Assembly: GCA_003354055.1 (NCBI GenBank)
Contig: PIVQ01000397.1
Coordinates: 1 to 6,763, forward strand
Reading direction: 5' to 3'
DNA length: 6,763 nt
Source: Desulfobacteraceae bacterium
GTDB taxonomy: Bacteria > Desulfobacterota > Desulfobacteria > Desulfobacterales > Desulfobacteraceae
Shown here: in pieces, positions 1 to 6,451 of the stretch
How positions within the stretch are numbered: the first letter of the stretch is position 1
How the letters are laid out: each line of letters starts with the position of its first letter
Position numbers and translations under genes: made by a program
The notes under the pieces: generated by a model
Seen by the model: the letters and a program-made list of their open reading frames with translations, nothing else
What the model was told of the DNA's origin: nothing
Database searches by the model: none

Positions 1-1539
1 CTGGTGGATGCCTCCGAAGGTCCCTTGCCCCAGACCCGTTTTGTATTGAAAAAGACCTTTGAAGCCAATCTGCCGGTGATCGTGATCATCAACAAAATCG
101 ACAGAAAGGATGCCCGGACGGATGAGGTTCTGGATATGGTCTATGACCTGTTCATCGATTTGGAAGCCACGGAAGAGCAGCTGGATTTTACCTATCTTTA
201 TGCCATCGGCAGGGACGGGATTGTAAAACGGGAACTGGAAGATGATGTGGACGACCTCAAGGTGCTCTTTGATATCATCATTGATGAGCTGCCGGCACCG
301 TCCTATGACCCTGATGCACCTTTCCAGATGCTGGTATCTGATCTGGGATATTCCGACTATCTGGGGCGTCTGGCCATCGGTAAGGTTTTCAACGGATCCG
401 CTGCCTCCAATGCCAGCCTGGTCTGTATGGATGAGACCGACAAACACAGATCCTTGAAGGTGTCCAAGCTTCAGTCCTATGACGGCATGACCCTGACCCC
501 GGTGGAAAAGGCCGATACAGGGGATATCGTGGTATTGTCCGGTATCGACGATGTCAAGATCGGGGATACCATCTGCACCAGGGAAGAACCTCTGGCCCTT
601 CCCAGAATCACAGTGGACGAGCCCACGGTATTTATGCGGTTTTCCATTAATACCTCTCCTTTTGCCGGTCAGGAAGGCAAACATGTTCAGTCCAGAAAGA
701 TCAGGGAGCGTCTGTTAAAAGAGACCCTGCTCAATGTTGCCATTGAGGTGGAGGAAAGCTCTACTGACGACAGTTTTGTGGTCAAAGGCCGCGGGGAACT
801 TCAGCTGGCCATCCTCATTGAAACCATGCGGCGGGAGAATTTTGAAATCTGTGTGGGTCGCCCCCGGGTTATCTACAGGGAAGAAGACGGCCAGATTCTG
901 GAGCCCATCGAACATCTGTTTGTGGATTGTGCTGAGAATTTCATGGGTGTGGTCACAGAAAAACTGTCCATCCGCAAAGGAAAGATGACCAACCTTGTCA
1001 ACAACGGCAAAGGCCGGGTAAGGGTTGAGTTTTCCATTCCGTCCAGATCTTTGATCGGATACAGGGATGAATTTATGACAGACACAAGGGGCACCGGGAT
1101 CATGAACTCCTATCTGTCCGGCTACGAGCCCCACAGGGGTGATTTCCCCGTTCGGTTTACAGGATCCATTGTCTGTGACCGCAAGGGTAAATCCGTTCCC
1201 TATGCCCTGTTCAACCTGGAGCCCCGCGGCCAGTTGCTTATCCCGCCCGGAACCCCGGTTTATGAGGGCATGGTCGTTGGTGAACACAACCGTCATGCAG
1301 ACATTGACGTGAATCCCTGCAAGGAAAAGAAGCTCACCAATATGCGGGCCTCTGGCAAGGATGATGCCACCACCTGTTCTCCTGTTAAACCCATGACCCT
1401 GGAGCAGGCCATTCATTTTATCCGTGACGATGAAATGGTGGAGGTGACACCCGAGTCCATCCGTATCCGGAAAACAGAGCTCAACGCAGGAAAGCGGCAC
1501 CTCATTGCCGGAAAACTGAAGAAAAAAGATAAGAAATAG
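1..1539 (+). CDS. typA: Ribosome-associated translational GTPase TypA/BipA, 5'-truncated by window edge
   Basis: The frame is open from base 1 and ends at TAG 1537-1539, giving 512 residues. TypA is usually about 600 residues, so roughly the first 95 (P-loop, switch I and the DxxG region) lie outside the window. What remains starts at VDASEGPLPQTRFVLKK, just after G3. It continues through the G4 motif NKID (91-102), a beta-barrel domain II, the domain III segment GRGELQL near 790-810, and a TypA-specific C-terminal domain with IPSRSLIGYRDEF near 1039-1077 and KKLTNMRASGKDD near 1327-1365. These C-terminal motifs distinguish TypA from EF-G and LepA. The family binds the 70S ribosome and aids 50S assembly and growth under stress or cold. 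The G5 position reads YAIGRDG instead of the usual YASA-type. A lysine-rich tail ends the protein. The gene is followed by a strong terminator, so it is the last gene of its transcript. Confidence 0.97.
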   Translation: MVDASEGPLPQTRFVLKKTFEANLPVIVIINKIDRKDARTDEVLDMVYDLFIDLEATEEQLDFTYLYAIGRDGIVKRELEDDVDDLKVLFDIIIDELPAPSYDPDAPFQMLVSDLGYSDYLGRLAIGKVFNGSAASNASLVCMDETDKHRSLKVSKLQSYDGMTLTPVEKADTGDIVVLSGIDDVKIGDTICTREEPLALPRITVDEPTVFMRFSINTSPFAGQEGKHVQSRKIRERLLKETLLNVAIEVEESSTDDSFVVKGRGELQLAILIETMRRENFEICVGRPRVIYREEDGQILEPIEHLFVDCAENFMGVVTEKLSIRKGKMTNLVNNGKGRVRVEFSIPSRSLIGYRDEFMTDTRGTGIMNSYLSGYEPHRGDFPVRFTGSIVCDRKGKSVPYALFNLEPRGQLLIPPGTPVYEGMVVGEHNRHADIDVNPCKEKKLTNMRASGKDDATTCSPVKPMTLEQAIHFIRDDEMVEVTPESIRIRKTELNAGKRHLIAGKLKKKDKK

Positions 1540-1600
1540 TTCAATTCCGTTACAGTTTGATTACCGGCAGGGGGGACCTGTCTGGTACAACGGATATTAG

Positions 1601-1646
1601 ATAGCCGCTATCGGGCCGACCAGCCTTTTAGCGGCTATTTTTGTTT
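1601..1646 (+). terminator. Intrinsic terminator of typA
   Basis: A perfect 10-bp stem, ATAGCCGCTA (1601-1610) with TAGCGGCTAT (1629-1638), encloses an 18-nt loop. The loop itself can form a small GGC/GCC stem (1614-1616 with 1623-1625). A T-rich run follows (TTTTTGTTT, 1638-1646). It lies 62 bases after the typA stop codon and separates typA from the regulator gene. Confidence 0.9.
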
Positions 1647-1732
1647 ACCGGTCCGGAGTAGCGGATCCCATGTATTTCCATTTTCATATTTTGTTGACTG
1701 ATAATCCCCGTAATGTCTTTACAGATCTGTCC

Positions 1733-1767
1733 TCTGGTGCTATTGCGGGAATTGGGCTTTCTATAAT
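1733..1767 (+). promoter_or_regulatory. Candidate sigma-70 promoter for the Crp/Fnr regulator
   Basis: A perfect -10 hexamer, TATAAT, lies at 1762-1767 in an AT-rich stretch about 70 bases before the regulator ATG. No good -35 box sits 16-18 bases upstream; the region 1733-1744 offers only weak matches such as TCTGGT. A second possible pair is TTGACT (1694-1699) with TTTACA (1718-1723) at an 18-base spacing. A perfect 10-bp palindrome ACAGATCTGT (1721-1730) lies between the two candidates. A weak -35 with a perfect -10 would suit an activated promoter, but this is inference. Confidence 0.4.
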
Positions 1768-1825
1768 TTGATATTTTACTAAAAAATTCCATTTGTTAAA
1801 TATTACGAGGAATAGAGGGATTGGG

Positions 1826-1841
1826 TTCATATTAATATGAA
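1826..1841. promoter_or_regulatory. Perfect 16-bp palindrome spanning the regulator start codon
   Basis: TTCATATTAATATGAA is exactly self-complementary, eight bases per arm. The ATG of the downstream Crp/Fnr-type gene (1837-1839) lies in its right arm, and the best Shine-Dalgarno candidate (1815-1820) lies just left of it. Crp/Fnr-family proteins bind two-fold symmetric DNA as dimers, so this is a plausible autoregulatory operator. In RNA it could form a 6-bp hairpin with a UUAA loop that hides the AUG. An AT-rich palindrome arising by chance is the alternative. Confidence 0.45.
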
Positions 1842-2421
1842 AAATAGAGCTTTAATTGCATTAAAAAGAACGATGGGATTATATTCACCAATTTCCGCTG
1901 AAACATGGTCAGCGTTGAAAGCGGTCTGCAAATTTGGAGTGATTGATAAACACCAGATTCTTTATCAAGCAGGAGAGGTGCCTACGTCATATTCTTTTGT
2001 TTATTCAGGTTTGTTCAGAAATTTTATTACCGATGAAAAAGGCAACGAGTACAATAAGAATTTTTTTGATGAAGGAACTTTTCCCGGTTCAATGGCAGCA
2101 CTTTTAAATTCTGCACCGTCCCGGTTCACGATTGAAGCATTAGAACCCTCTTCAATTATAGAAATCAATTTTAAAGGGTATAGAAAACTACTGATAGAGA
2201 AGCATGATTTAAAACTATTTCAAATTTATTATTTAGAAAAAAATTGGTTACTTGCTAAAGACGCGAGAGAAGTTGAGATAGTCCAGAATAATGCAACTCA
2301 GCGGTATAAAAAATTTTTAGAGGATTATCCGTCACTGGAAGAACGTCTGCCACAATATCATATTGCTTCTCATTTAGGTGTAACACCGACACAGTTGAGT
2401 CGAATTCGGAAAAAAAGTTGA
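1837..2421 (+). CDS. Crp/Fnr-family transcriptional regulator (cyclic-nucleotide-binding-like fold plus HTH)
   Basis: The 194-residue product has a beta-roll effector domain from about residue 30 to 112, including GEVPTSYSFVYSGLFRNF (46-63), FFDEGTFPGSM (76-86) and PSRFTIEAL (94-102). A dimer helix follows at about 118-150. A helix-turn-helix is at about 172-193 (HIASHLGVTPTQLSRIR). The protein ends right after the recognition helix, as is common in this subfamily. It has a single cysteine (C31), so it cannot carry an Fnr-type four-cysteine iron-sulfur cluster; the ligand is unknown. The ATG at 1837 is the first possible one, because an in-frame TAG at 1813 blocks upstream extension. The nearest purine-rich SD (GAGGGA, 1815-1820) is 16 bases away, which is unusually far; Met13 (1873) is an alternative start with a poor SD. 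The gene is much richer in A+T than typA or trpB. It probably controls itself and/or the oxidoreductase 130 bases downstream. Confidence 0.9.
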   Translation: MKNRALIALKRTMGLYSPISAETWSALKAVCKFGVIDKHQILYQAGEVPTSYSFVYSGLFRNFITDEKGNEYNKNFFDEGTFPGSMAALLNSAPSRFTIEALEPSSIIEINFKGYRKLLIEKHDLKLFQIYYLEKNWLLAKDAREVEIVQNNATQRYKKFLEDYPSLEERLPQYHIASHLGVTPTQLSRIRKKS

Positions 2422-2540
2422 GTCATCAACCTATGTAAATGACATCGATTATTTTTCCCTGTATTCTTTTCACAATTTGGGTGCTTTATTGAGCTTTTTT
2501 GTGTCGCGATGTTTTATTGCCCATTTTCTAAAATGTGCCT

Positions 2541-2545
2541 GGAGA
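2541..2545 (+). promoter_or_regulatory. Ribosome binding site that sets the oxidoreductase start
   Basis: GGAGA lies six bases before the ATG at 2552. The same frame is also open upstream and offers a TTG at 2477, but that codon has no SD, and the residues it would add (rich in Phe, Cys and Ser) do not resemble the family N-terminus. The site therefore favours initiation at 2552. Confidence 0.75.
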
Positions 2546-2551
2546 ACAAAT

Positions 2552-3919
2552 ATGATTCGATTACAAAGTTCCAATAATATCTATTCGAAACCTTTTAAAG
2601 GAGATTCCAACCGCAGTTTTTGGTTAGAAAGCATGCCCGAGAATCCGGTCGTTGCACCTTTACGAGGGTCTAATCGATGTGATGTTGCTATCATAGGCGG
2701 TGGTTTTACGGGGCTTTCCACCGCCTATCATACGAGAAAACTTCTCCCTGGATCGGACGTACGTGTGCTTGAGGCAAATATATGTGGTTTTGGATCCAGT
2801 GGGCGCAACGGTGGCTTTTCATCAACACTTTTTGGAATGGCCAAAAGCCTGACTGCGCTGATGTACGGTAAAAAACAAGCGATTGCAGCCCATCATTATA
2901 TGGAAGATGCTGTAGACTATGTGGGTAAAATGGTTCATGAACATGCTATCGATTGTAATTATGAACAAAGGGGTTCCATGCTGGTTGCGACAACACAAGC
3001 TCAGGTACAACGAGTCGAGCAGGAGTTACGCATTGCAGATAGCTGGGGTCTTGAAGGAATCGAAGCCTTGTGTGAAAATCGGCTGGCCCAGGAGTTTCAC
3101 ACACGGCGTTATCGTCGCGGTCTGTTCGAGAGACGTAGTGCATTGTTAAACCCAGCTTGTCTGGCGCGTGGCTTGAGCCGAATCGCTAAGGACGCTGGCG
3201 CTGTAATCCATGAAATGTCGCCTGTGGTCTCGATTGAGGAGAAATCGACCGGCTTTTGCATTCGTACCCCGAAAGGAGAGTTGCATGCCGACCGATTGGT
3301 ATATGCAACGAACGCGTACTCGATTTTATTTCCGAAACTGGCTGCTAAACAAACTCCTATTTTCCAGCATATCGTCATTTCAGAGCCGTTAACGGATGCT
3401 CAATTAAAATCAATCGGTTGGAAATCCCGATGTGGATTGGAAGATGCCCGTAGCCTGCTTCATTACTATCGATTAACTGCAGATAACCGTATTCTAATGG
3501 GTGGCGGGAATATATCACCAACCCTCGGCCGTAAATTCAATTATGACTCGAACAAAAAGGTATTTTCTCATTTAGAGCAGCATGTGATCAATGTGTACCC
3601 GCAACTGAAAGGATTAAAGTTTACCCATCAATGGGGAGGACCTGTGTCGATTACAGTAAACCTGTCTCCTGTTATCGGATATCTGGGTCGTAAACAACGG
3701 GCGCTTTTTTCGATAGGCTTGATGGGCCATGGGGTGTCAATGGCCCCGTACAATGGACTCTGTCTGGCTGAACTGCTCGCGGATCAAAAAAGCAAACGTA
3801 CTGAAATGTTTTTTGTCGGGCGCCGGGCGATTCCCTGGCCGCCGCATGTGATCCGTTTTCCAATACTGCACGGGGTTCGTGGCTTGTTAAAACTCGAAGA
3901 CCGGGTGCGTTGGGGGTAA
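2552..3919 (+). CDS. FAD-dependent oxidoreductase of the DAO (D-amino-acid oxidase / PuuB-OrdL-like) family
   Basis: The 455-residue product starts at ATG 2552, next to a good SD. Residues 43-75 form the FAD-binding Rossmann beta-alpha-beta unit: CDVAIIGGGFTGLSTA with GxGxxG at 49-54, ending in the ribose-binding Glu74 (VRVLEA). SSGRNGG at 82-88 is the second flavin-contact motif, typical of gamma-glutamylputrescine oxidase-like and OrdL-like enzymes. The C-terminal part has HQWGGPVSIT and FSIGLMGHGVSMAPYNGLCLAELL, which matches the family's closing FAD motif (GxxGHGV). No signal peptide or membrane segment is visible, so it is probably cytosolic. Enzymes of this family oxidise amines or amino acids, using oxygen or a quinone as acceptor. 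The substrate cannot be read from the sequence, so I give no symbol. The length is usual for the family. It lies downstream of the Crp/Fnr-type gene on the same strand, which suggests a regulator-enzyme pair. Base composition is intermediate between the regulator and trpB. Confidence 0.9.
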   Translation: MIRLQSSNNIYSKPFKGDSNRSFWLESMPENPVVAPLRGSNRCDVAIIGGGFTGLSTAYHTRKLLPGSDVRVLEANICGFGSSGRNGGFSSTLFGMAKSLTALMYGKKQAIAAHHYMEDAVDYVGKMVHEHAIDCNYEQRGSMLVATTQAQVQRVEQELRIADSWGLEGIEALCENRLAQEFHTRRYRRGLFERRSALLNPACLARGLSRIAKDAGAVIHEMSPVVSIEEKSTGFCIRTPKGELHADRLVYATNAYSILFPKLAAKQTPIFQHIVISEPLTDAQLKSIGWKSRCGLEDARSLLHYYRLTADNRILMGGGNISPTLGRKFNYDSNKKVFSHLEQHVINVYPQLKGLKFTHQWGGPVSITVNLSPVIGYLGRKQRALFSIGLMGHGVSMAPYNGLCLAELLADQKSKRTEMFFVGRRAIPWPPHVIRFPILHGVRGLLKLEDRVRWG

Positions 3920-3925
3920 GGGACG

Positions 3926-3948
3926 AAATATCAGGCCCCATGATATTT
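3926..3948. repeat. Inverted repeat just after the oxidoreductase stop (weak terminator or binding site)
   Basis: AAATATCA (3926-3933) and TGATATTT (3941-3948) form a perfect 8-bp repeat around the 7-base loop GGCCCCA, starting seven bases after the stop codon. The stem is AT-rich and the following TTTTC run is short, so it would be a weak intrinsic terminator. The position, right after the gene, fits that role better than an operator. Confidence 0.4.
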
Positions 3949-3950
3949 TC

Positions 3951-3980
3951 TTGATGCCCAATTACAAATTATGATATCCT
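3951..3980 (+). promoter_or_regulatory. Weak sigma-70-like promoter candidate for the periplasmic binding protein
   Basis: TTGATG (3951-3956) and TATCCT (3975-3980) match the -35 and -10 consensus at four of six bases each, with an 18-base spacer. This would give a leader of roughly 90 bases before the ATG at 4078. That leader holds an inverted repeat, GGAAAA (4010-4015) with TTTTCC (4023-4028). No better promoter is visible in 3920-4077. Confidence 0.3.
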
Positions 3981-4067
3981 TCATGGACTGTCGCGAAATC
4001 TAAAATCTTGGAAAATAATCGGTTTTCCCGGTTCCCTGTGGAATCAGGTGTTTTAGTTCAATGAAAA

Positions 4068-4073
4068 AGGAGG
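4068..4073 (+). promoter_or_regulatory. Strong Shine-Dalgarno site of the periplasmic binding protein
   Basis: AGGAGG, a perfect anti-SD match, lies four bases before the ATG at 4078. This firmly supports that start, which also places a clean signal peptide at the N-terminus. Confidence 0.85.
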
Positions 4074-4077
4074 ATTC

Positions 4078-5070
4078 ATGAAGAGATTTTCTGTTTCAAT
4101 TTTGATGGGGGTGTGTATGGTGTTGCTGCTATTCGATATGGTCGCCGCAAAAAGCACGTCCATCCTGATCATTGAAAGTTATCACTCCGCGTATTCCTGG
4201 GATAAAAGCTATATTCAGGGCATAAAGGAGAATATGAAAGGTGACTACGAATTTCATACCTTTCAGATGGATACCAAGAGAATTCCAAAATCAGAATATG
4301 CAAAAAGCGCCCAGAAAGCCTGGGCCTATTATCTTGAAGTAAAACCTTCCCTGGTTTTTATCGGCGATGATAATGCTTTAAAATATTTAGGCGAAAGATT
4401 TGCCACGGTTGAAACACCGGTTGTTTTCTTAGGGATTAATAATAATCCCAGAGCATATAAGGTTATGAACGCGACCAACATAACCGGTGTGCTTGAAAGG
4501 CCTTTGCTGAAGAGATCAATCGTTGAGATGGATAAGATTCTGGATATGAAAAAAATCCTTGTTTTATTTGACTCCGGAACAACCTCCCGGGCCACCTTTG
4601 AAGAAGTCTTCAGCGGTCAGGAAAAAATGAGTGTCGGTGGTATTCAGATTGAGATGAAATTGATCGGTGCCTGGGAGGACTGGCAGAAAACCGTTACGGC
4701 ATCAAAAAATGAGGGGTACGATGCCATGGTGATCGGGTTGTATCACACCATACAAGATAAGGCCGGTAATCATATCCCGGCAGGAGATGTCTTGGCCTGG
4801 ACATCTGAGAATACCCCCATCCCGCCGTTTGCCTTCTGGGATTTTACCGTAGGCTCGGGAAAGGCCATCGGCGGTTTAACGCTCTTTGGTAAGACCCAGG
4901 GCAAGGCTGCAGCCCTGATGGCCCTTAAAATCCTCAATGGCACCCCGCCCAGTAAGATTAAGGTCCAGACCGGAGAAAAGGGGAAACTTCTATTCAGCAA
5001 ATCTCAGTTGAAAAAGTATAATATTGAACTGCCGGAGGGCGTTGCATCTAAGGCAACATTTGTGGATTGA
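4078..5070 (+). CDS. Secreted periplasmic substrate-binding protein, ABC_sub_bind (TrpX-like) family
   Basis: The 330-residue product begins with a Sec signal peptide: MKR, a hydrophobic core at about 6-19, and a likely cleavage after Ala24 (MVAA|K). The cysteine in the core (C13) does not form a lipobox. The mature part has the two-lobed type I periplasmic-binding fold. Lobe one starts SILIIESYHSAYSWDKSYIQGIK, with the Tyr-His...Trp block at 35-41 that is typical of the ABC_sub_bind family (PF04392). It continues with SLVFIGDDNALKYL and TPVVFLGINNNP, and lobe two with ILVLFDSGTTSRATFEEV and YDAMVIGLYH. The family includes streptococcal TrpX, a tryptophan/tyrosine transporter component, and also extracellular sensor modules. 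No permease or ATPase gene is in the window, so this copy may work with distant transport genes or a sensor. The ligand is unknown. It converges on trpB. Confidence 0.85.
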   Translation: MKRFSVSILMGVCMVLLLFDMVAAKSTSILIIESYHSAYSWDKSYIQGIKENMKGDYEFHTFQMDTKRIPKSEYAKSAQKAWAYYLEVKPSLVFIGDDNALKYLGERFATVETPVVFLGINNNPRAYKVMNATNITGVLERPLLKRSIVEMDKILDMKKILVLFDSGTTSRATFEEVFSGQEKMSVGGIQIEMKLIGAWEDWQKTVTASKNEGYDAMVIGLYHTIQDKAGNHIPAGDVLAWTSENTPIPPFAFWDFTVGSGKAIGGLTLFGKTQGKAAALMALKILNGTPPSKIKVQTGEKGKLLFSKSQLKKYNIELPEGVASKATFVD

Positions 5071-5128
5071 TTCTCCTAATGAATCAACGCATGGTGAATT
5101 TCAGCGCCGTTCCATGTATCTGAAATAG

Positions 5129-5155
5129 TAGAGGAGGGCCAAAGGCCCTCCTCTA
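5129..5155. terminator. Strong GC-rich hairpin between convergent genes, probably a shared terminator
   Basis: TAGAGGAGGGCC (5129-5140) and GGCCCTCCTCTA (5144-5155) form a perfect 12-bp stem with only a three-base loop. It lies 58 bases after the binding-protein stop and 20 bases after the trpB stop on the other strand, as expected for a bidirectional terminator. Neither direction has a good U-tract: the plus transcript continues AAAAGAAAG and the minus transcript continues CTATTTCAG. It may instead act as a 3'-end stabiliser or need Rho. A second repeat, ATTTCAG (5098-5104) with CTGAAAT (5120-5126), lies beside it. Confidence 0.6.
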
Positions 5156-5175
5156 AAAAGAAAGACTGACAGTTG

Positions 5176-6402
5176 TTAAATGCCGAAATCCTTACCATAA
5201 TTTTCTATAACAAAATCTATATCTTTATCACCGCGGCCGGAGAGGTTAACCAGAATGGTTTTGCCCTTGCCGGCCTCTTTTGCCAGTTTTACGGCATAGG
5301 CCATGGCATGGGCGCTTTCAATGGCCGGGATAATACCATCGGTGCGGGAGAGTTCAAAAAAGGCGTTGATAGCTTCATCATCTGAAGCGGTCACATAGTT
5401 GACCCGTCCCAGGTCTTTGAGCAGGCTGTGCTGGGGGCCGACACCGGGATAATCCAGGCCGGAGGCCACAGAGTAAACCGGCAGGGGCTCTCCTTTGTCG
5501 TCCTGAAGCAGATAAGAGGAGAATCCGTGGAGTACACCGGGTTTGCCCAGGGTCAGCGTGGCGGCATGGTCGCCGTCCTTGAATCCGCGGCCTGAGGGTT
5601 CTACACCGTAAATATCCACATCCTTGTCGTTAAGGAAGGCTGAGAAGAGTCCCATGGCATTGGAGCCGCCGCCTACACAGGCCACCAGGTTATCCGGCAG
5701 TTTGCCGGTCATGGCCTGGAACTGTTCCCTGGCCTCAATGCCCACGATTTGCTGGAAATCCCTGACCATCATGGGAAAGGGATGGGGACCGACCACTGAG
5801 CCGATGGCGTAAAGCTGTGAGATAGGATCTTCAAGATAGGCTTCAAAGGCTGCATCAACCGCATCTTTCAGGGTCTGGGTGCCTCGTTTTACCGGTATCA
5901 CCTTGGCGCCTAAAATTTTCATTCTGACCACGTTGGGGTGTTCTTTTTTAATGTCCACAACCCCCATGTAAATATCGCATTCCAGGCCCACCAGGGTGGC
6001 GGCCGTGGCCAGGGCAACGCCGTGCTGGCCTGCGCCGGTTTCAGCAATAAGTTTTTTCTTGCCCATGCGTTTGGCCAGAAGGGCCTCGCCCAGGCAGTGG
6101 TTGATCTTATGGGCGCCGGTGTGGTTCAGGTCTTCCCGTTTCAGATAGATATCGGCTCCGCCTGCTTTTTCAGACAGGTTTTTGCAATGGAACACAGGAG
6201 ACGGCCGGCCGGTGAAATGCTTGTTCAGGTCTGCCAGTTCTTTTAAAAATGCGGGGTCGGTTTTGATGGCTTCATAGCTTTCGGTGATTTCATCCAGAAC
6301 CGCCTGGAGCTGCTCAGGAACATATGATCCGCCGTATTCGCCAAACCGTCCTTCCTTGTTCGGAAGGGGGGTGTTTTCAAGGGTCGTTGTATTCTCCGTC
6401 AT
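5176..6402 (-). CDS. trpB: Tryptophan synthase beta subunit
   Basis: The 408-residue product is the PLP enzyme that joins indole and serine to make tryptophan, normally in an alpha2-beta2 complex with TrpA. The start is ATG 6402-6400, with AGGAGA eight bases upstream; the frame is open further but has no SD there. The N-terminus [15 protein letters not shown] (18-32) is classic TrpB. The PLP Schiff-base lysine is Lys99 in HTGAHKIN, and the catalytic acid is Glu121 in AETGAGQHG. The phosphate-binding loop is GGGSNA (244-249). Asp317 in [10 protein letters not shown], Glu362 in IPAIESAHA and Ser388 in LSGRGDKD match the known serine-binding, cofactor and pyridine-nitrogen positions. Length and motifs fit the ordinary TrpB1 type rather than the longer TrpB2. 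No trpA follows: the next gene downstream is convergent, and the upstream gene is cut off by a terminator. It therefore appears to be transcribed alone. Confidence 0.97.
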   Translation of the reverse strand: MTENTTTLENTPLPNKEGRFGEYGGSYVPEQLQAVLDEITESYEAIKTDPAFLKELADLNKHFTGRPSPVFHCKNLSEKAGGADIYLKREDLNHTGAHKINHCLGEALLAKRMGKKKLIAETGAGQHGVALATAATLVGLECDIYMGVVDIKKEHPNVVRMKILGAKVIPVKRGTQTLKDAVDAAFEAYLEDPISQLYAIGSVVGPHPFPMMVRDFQQIVGIEAREQFQAMTGKLPDNLVACVGGGSNAMGLFSAFLNDKDVDIYGVEPSGRGFKDGDHAATLTLGKPGVLHGFSSYLLQDDKGEPLPVYSVASGLDYPGVGPQHSLLKDLGRVNYVTASDDEAINAFFELSRTDGIIPAIESAHAMAYAVKLAKEAGKGKTILVNLSGRGDKDIDFVIENYGKDFGI

Positions 6403-6433
6403 GGGTGTTGTCTCCTTATGTAAAATTTCATTT

Positions 6434-6451
6434 GTTTCTAAAGATAGAAAC
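6434..6451. promoter_or_regulatory. Operator-like inverted repeat over the trpB transcription start
   Basis: GTTTCTA (6434-6440) and TAGAAAC (6445-6451) form a perfect 7-bp repeat around a four-base centre. It abuts the predicted trpB -10 box and would be centred on +1, near 6444, an ideal place for a repressor dimer. It does not resemble the E. coli TrpR operator. Because +1 falls in the centre, the transcript would carry only one arm, so a DNA operator is more likely than an RNA hairpin. Confidence 0.4.

Noticed and set aside
715..1500. Long (261-codon) open frame on the minus strand inside typA
   Set aside because: It lies wholly antisense to a confidently identified gene. It shows no family motifs, and its opening reflects typA codon bias.
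2422..2456. Possible terminator after the regulator (GTCAT/ATGAC stem, then a T run)
   Set aside because: Only five base pairs around a 12-base loop, with the T run nine bases away; too weak to call.
2477..2551. N-terminal extension of the oxidoreductase from TTG 2477
   Set aside because: No SD before the TTG, family-atypical sequence, and a good SD with ATG at 2552.
4061..4081. Six-codon reading frame (MKKEDS) overlapping the binding-protein start as ATGA
   Set aside because: It has no SD of its own, and its codons are simply the SD of the real gene read as codons. Translational coupling here is unlikely.
5938..6246. 102-codon plus-strand open frame inside trpB
   Set aside because: It is antisense to conserved trpB catalytic regions, with no recognisable domain; a shadow frame.
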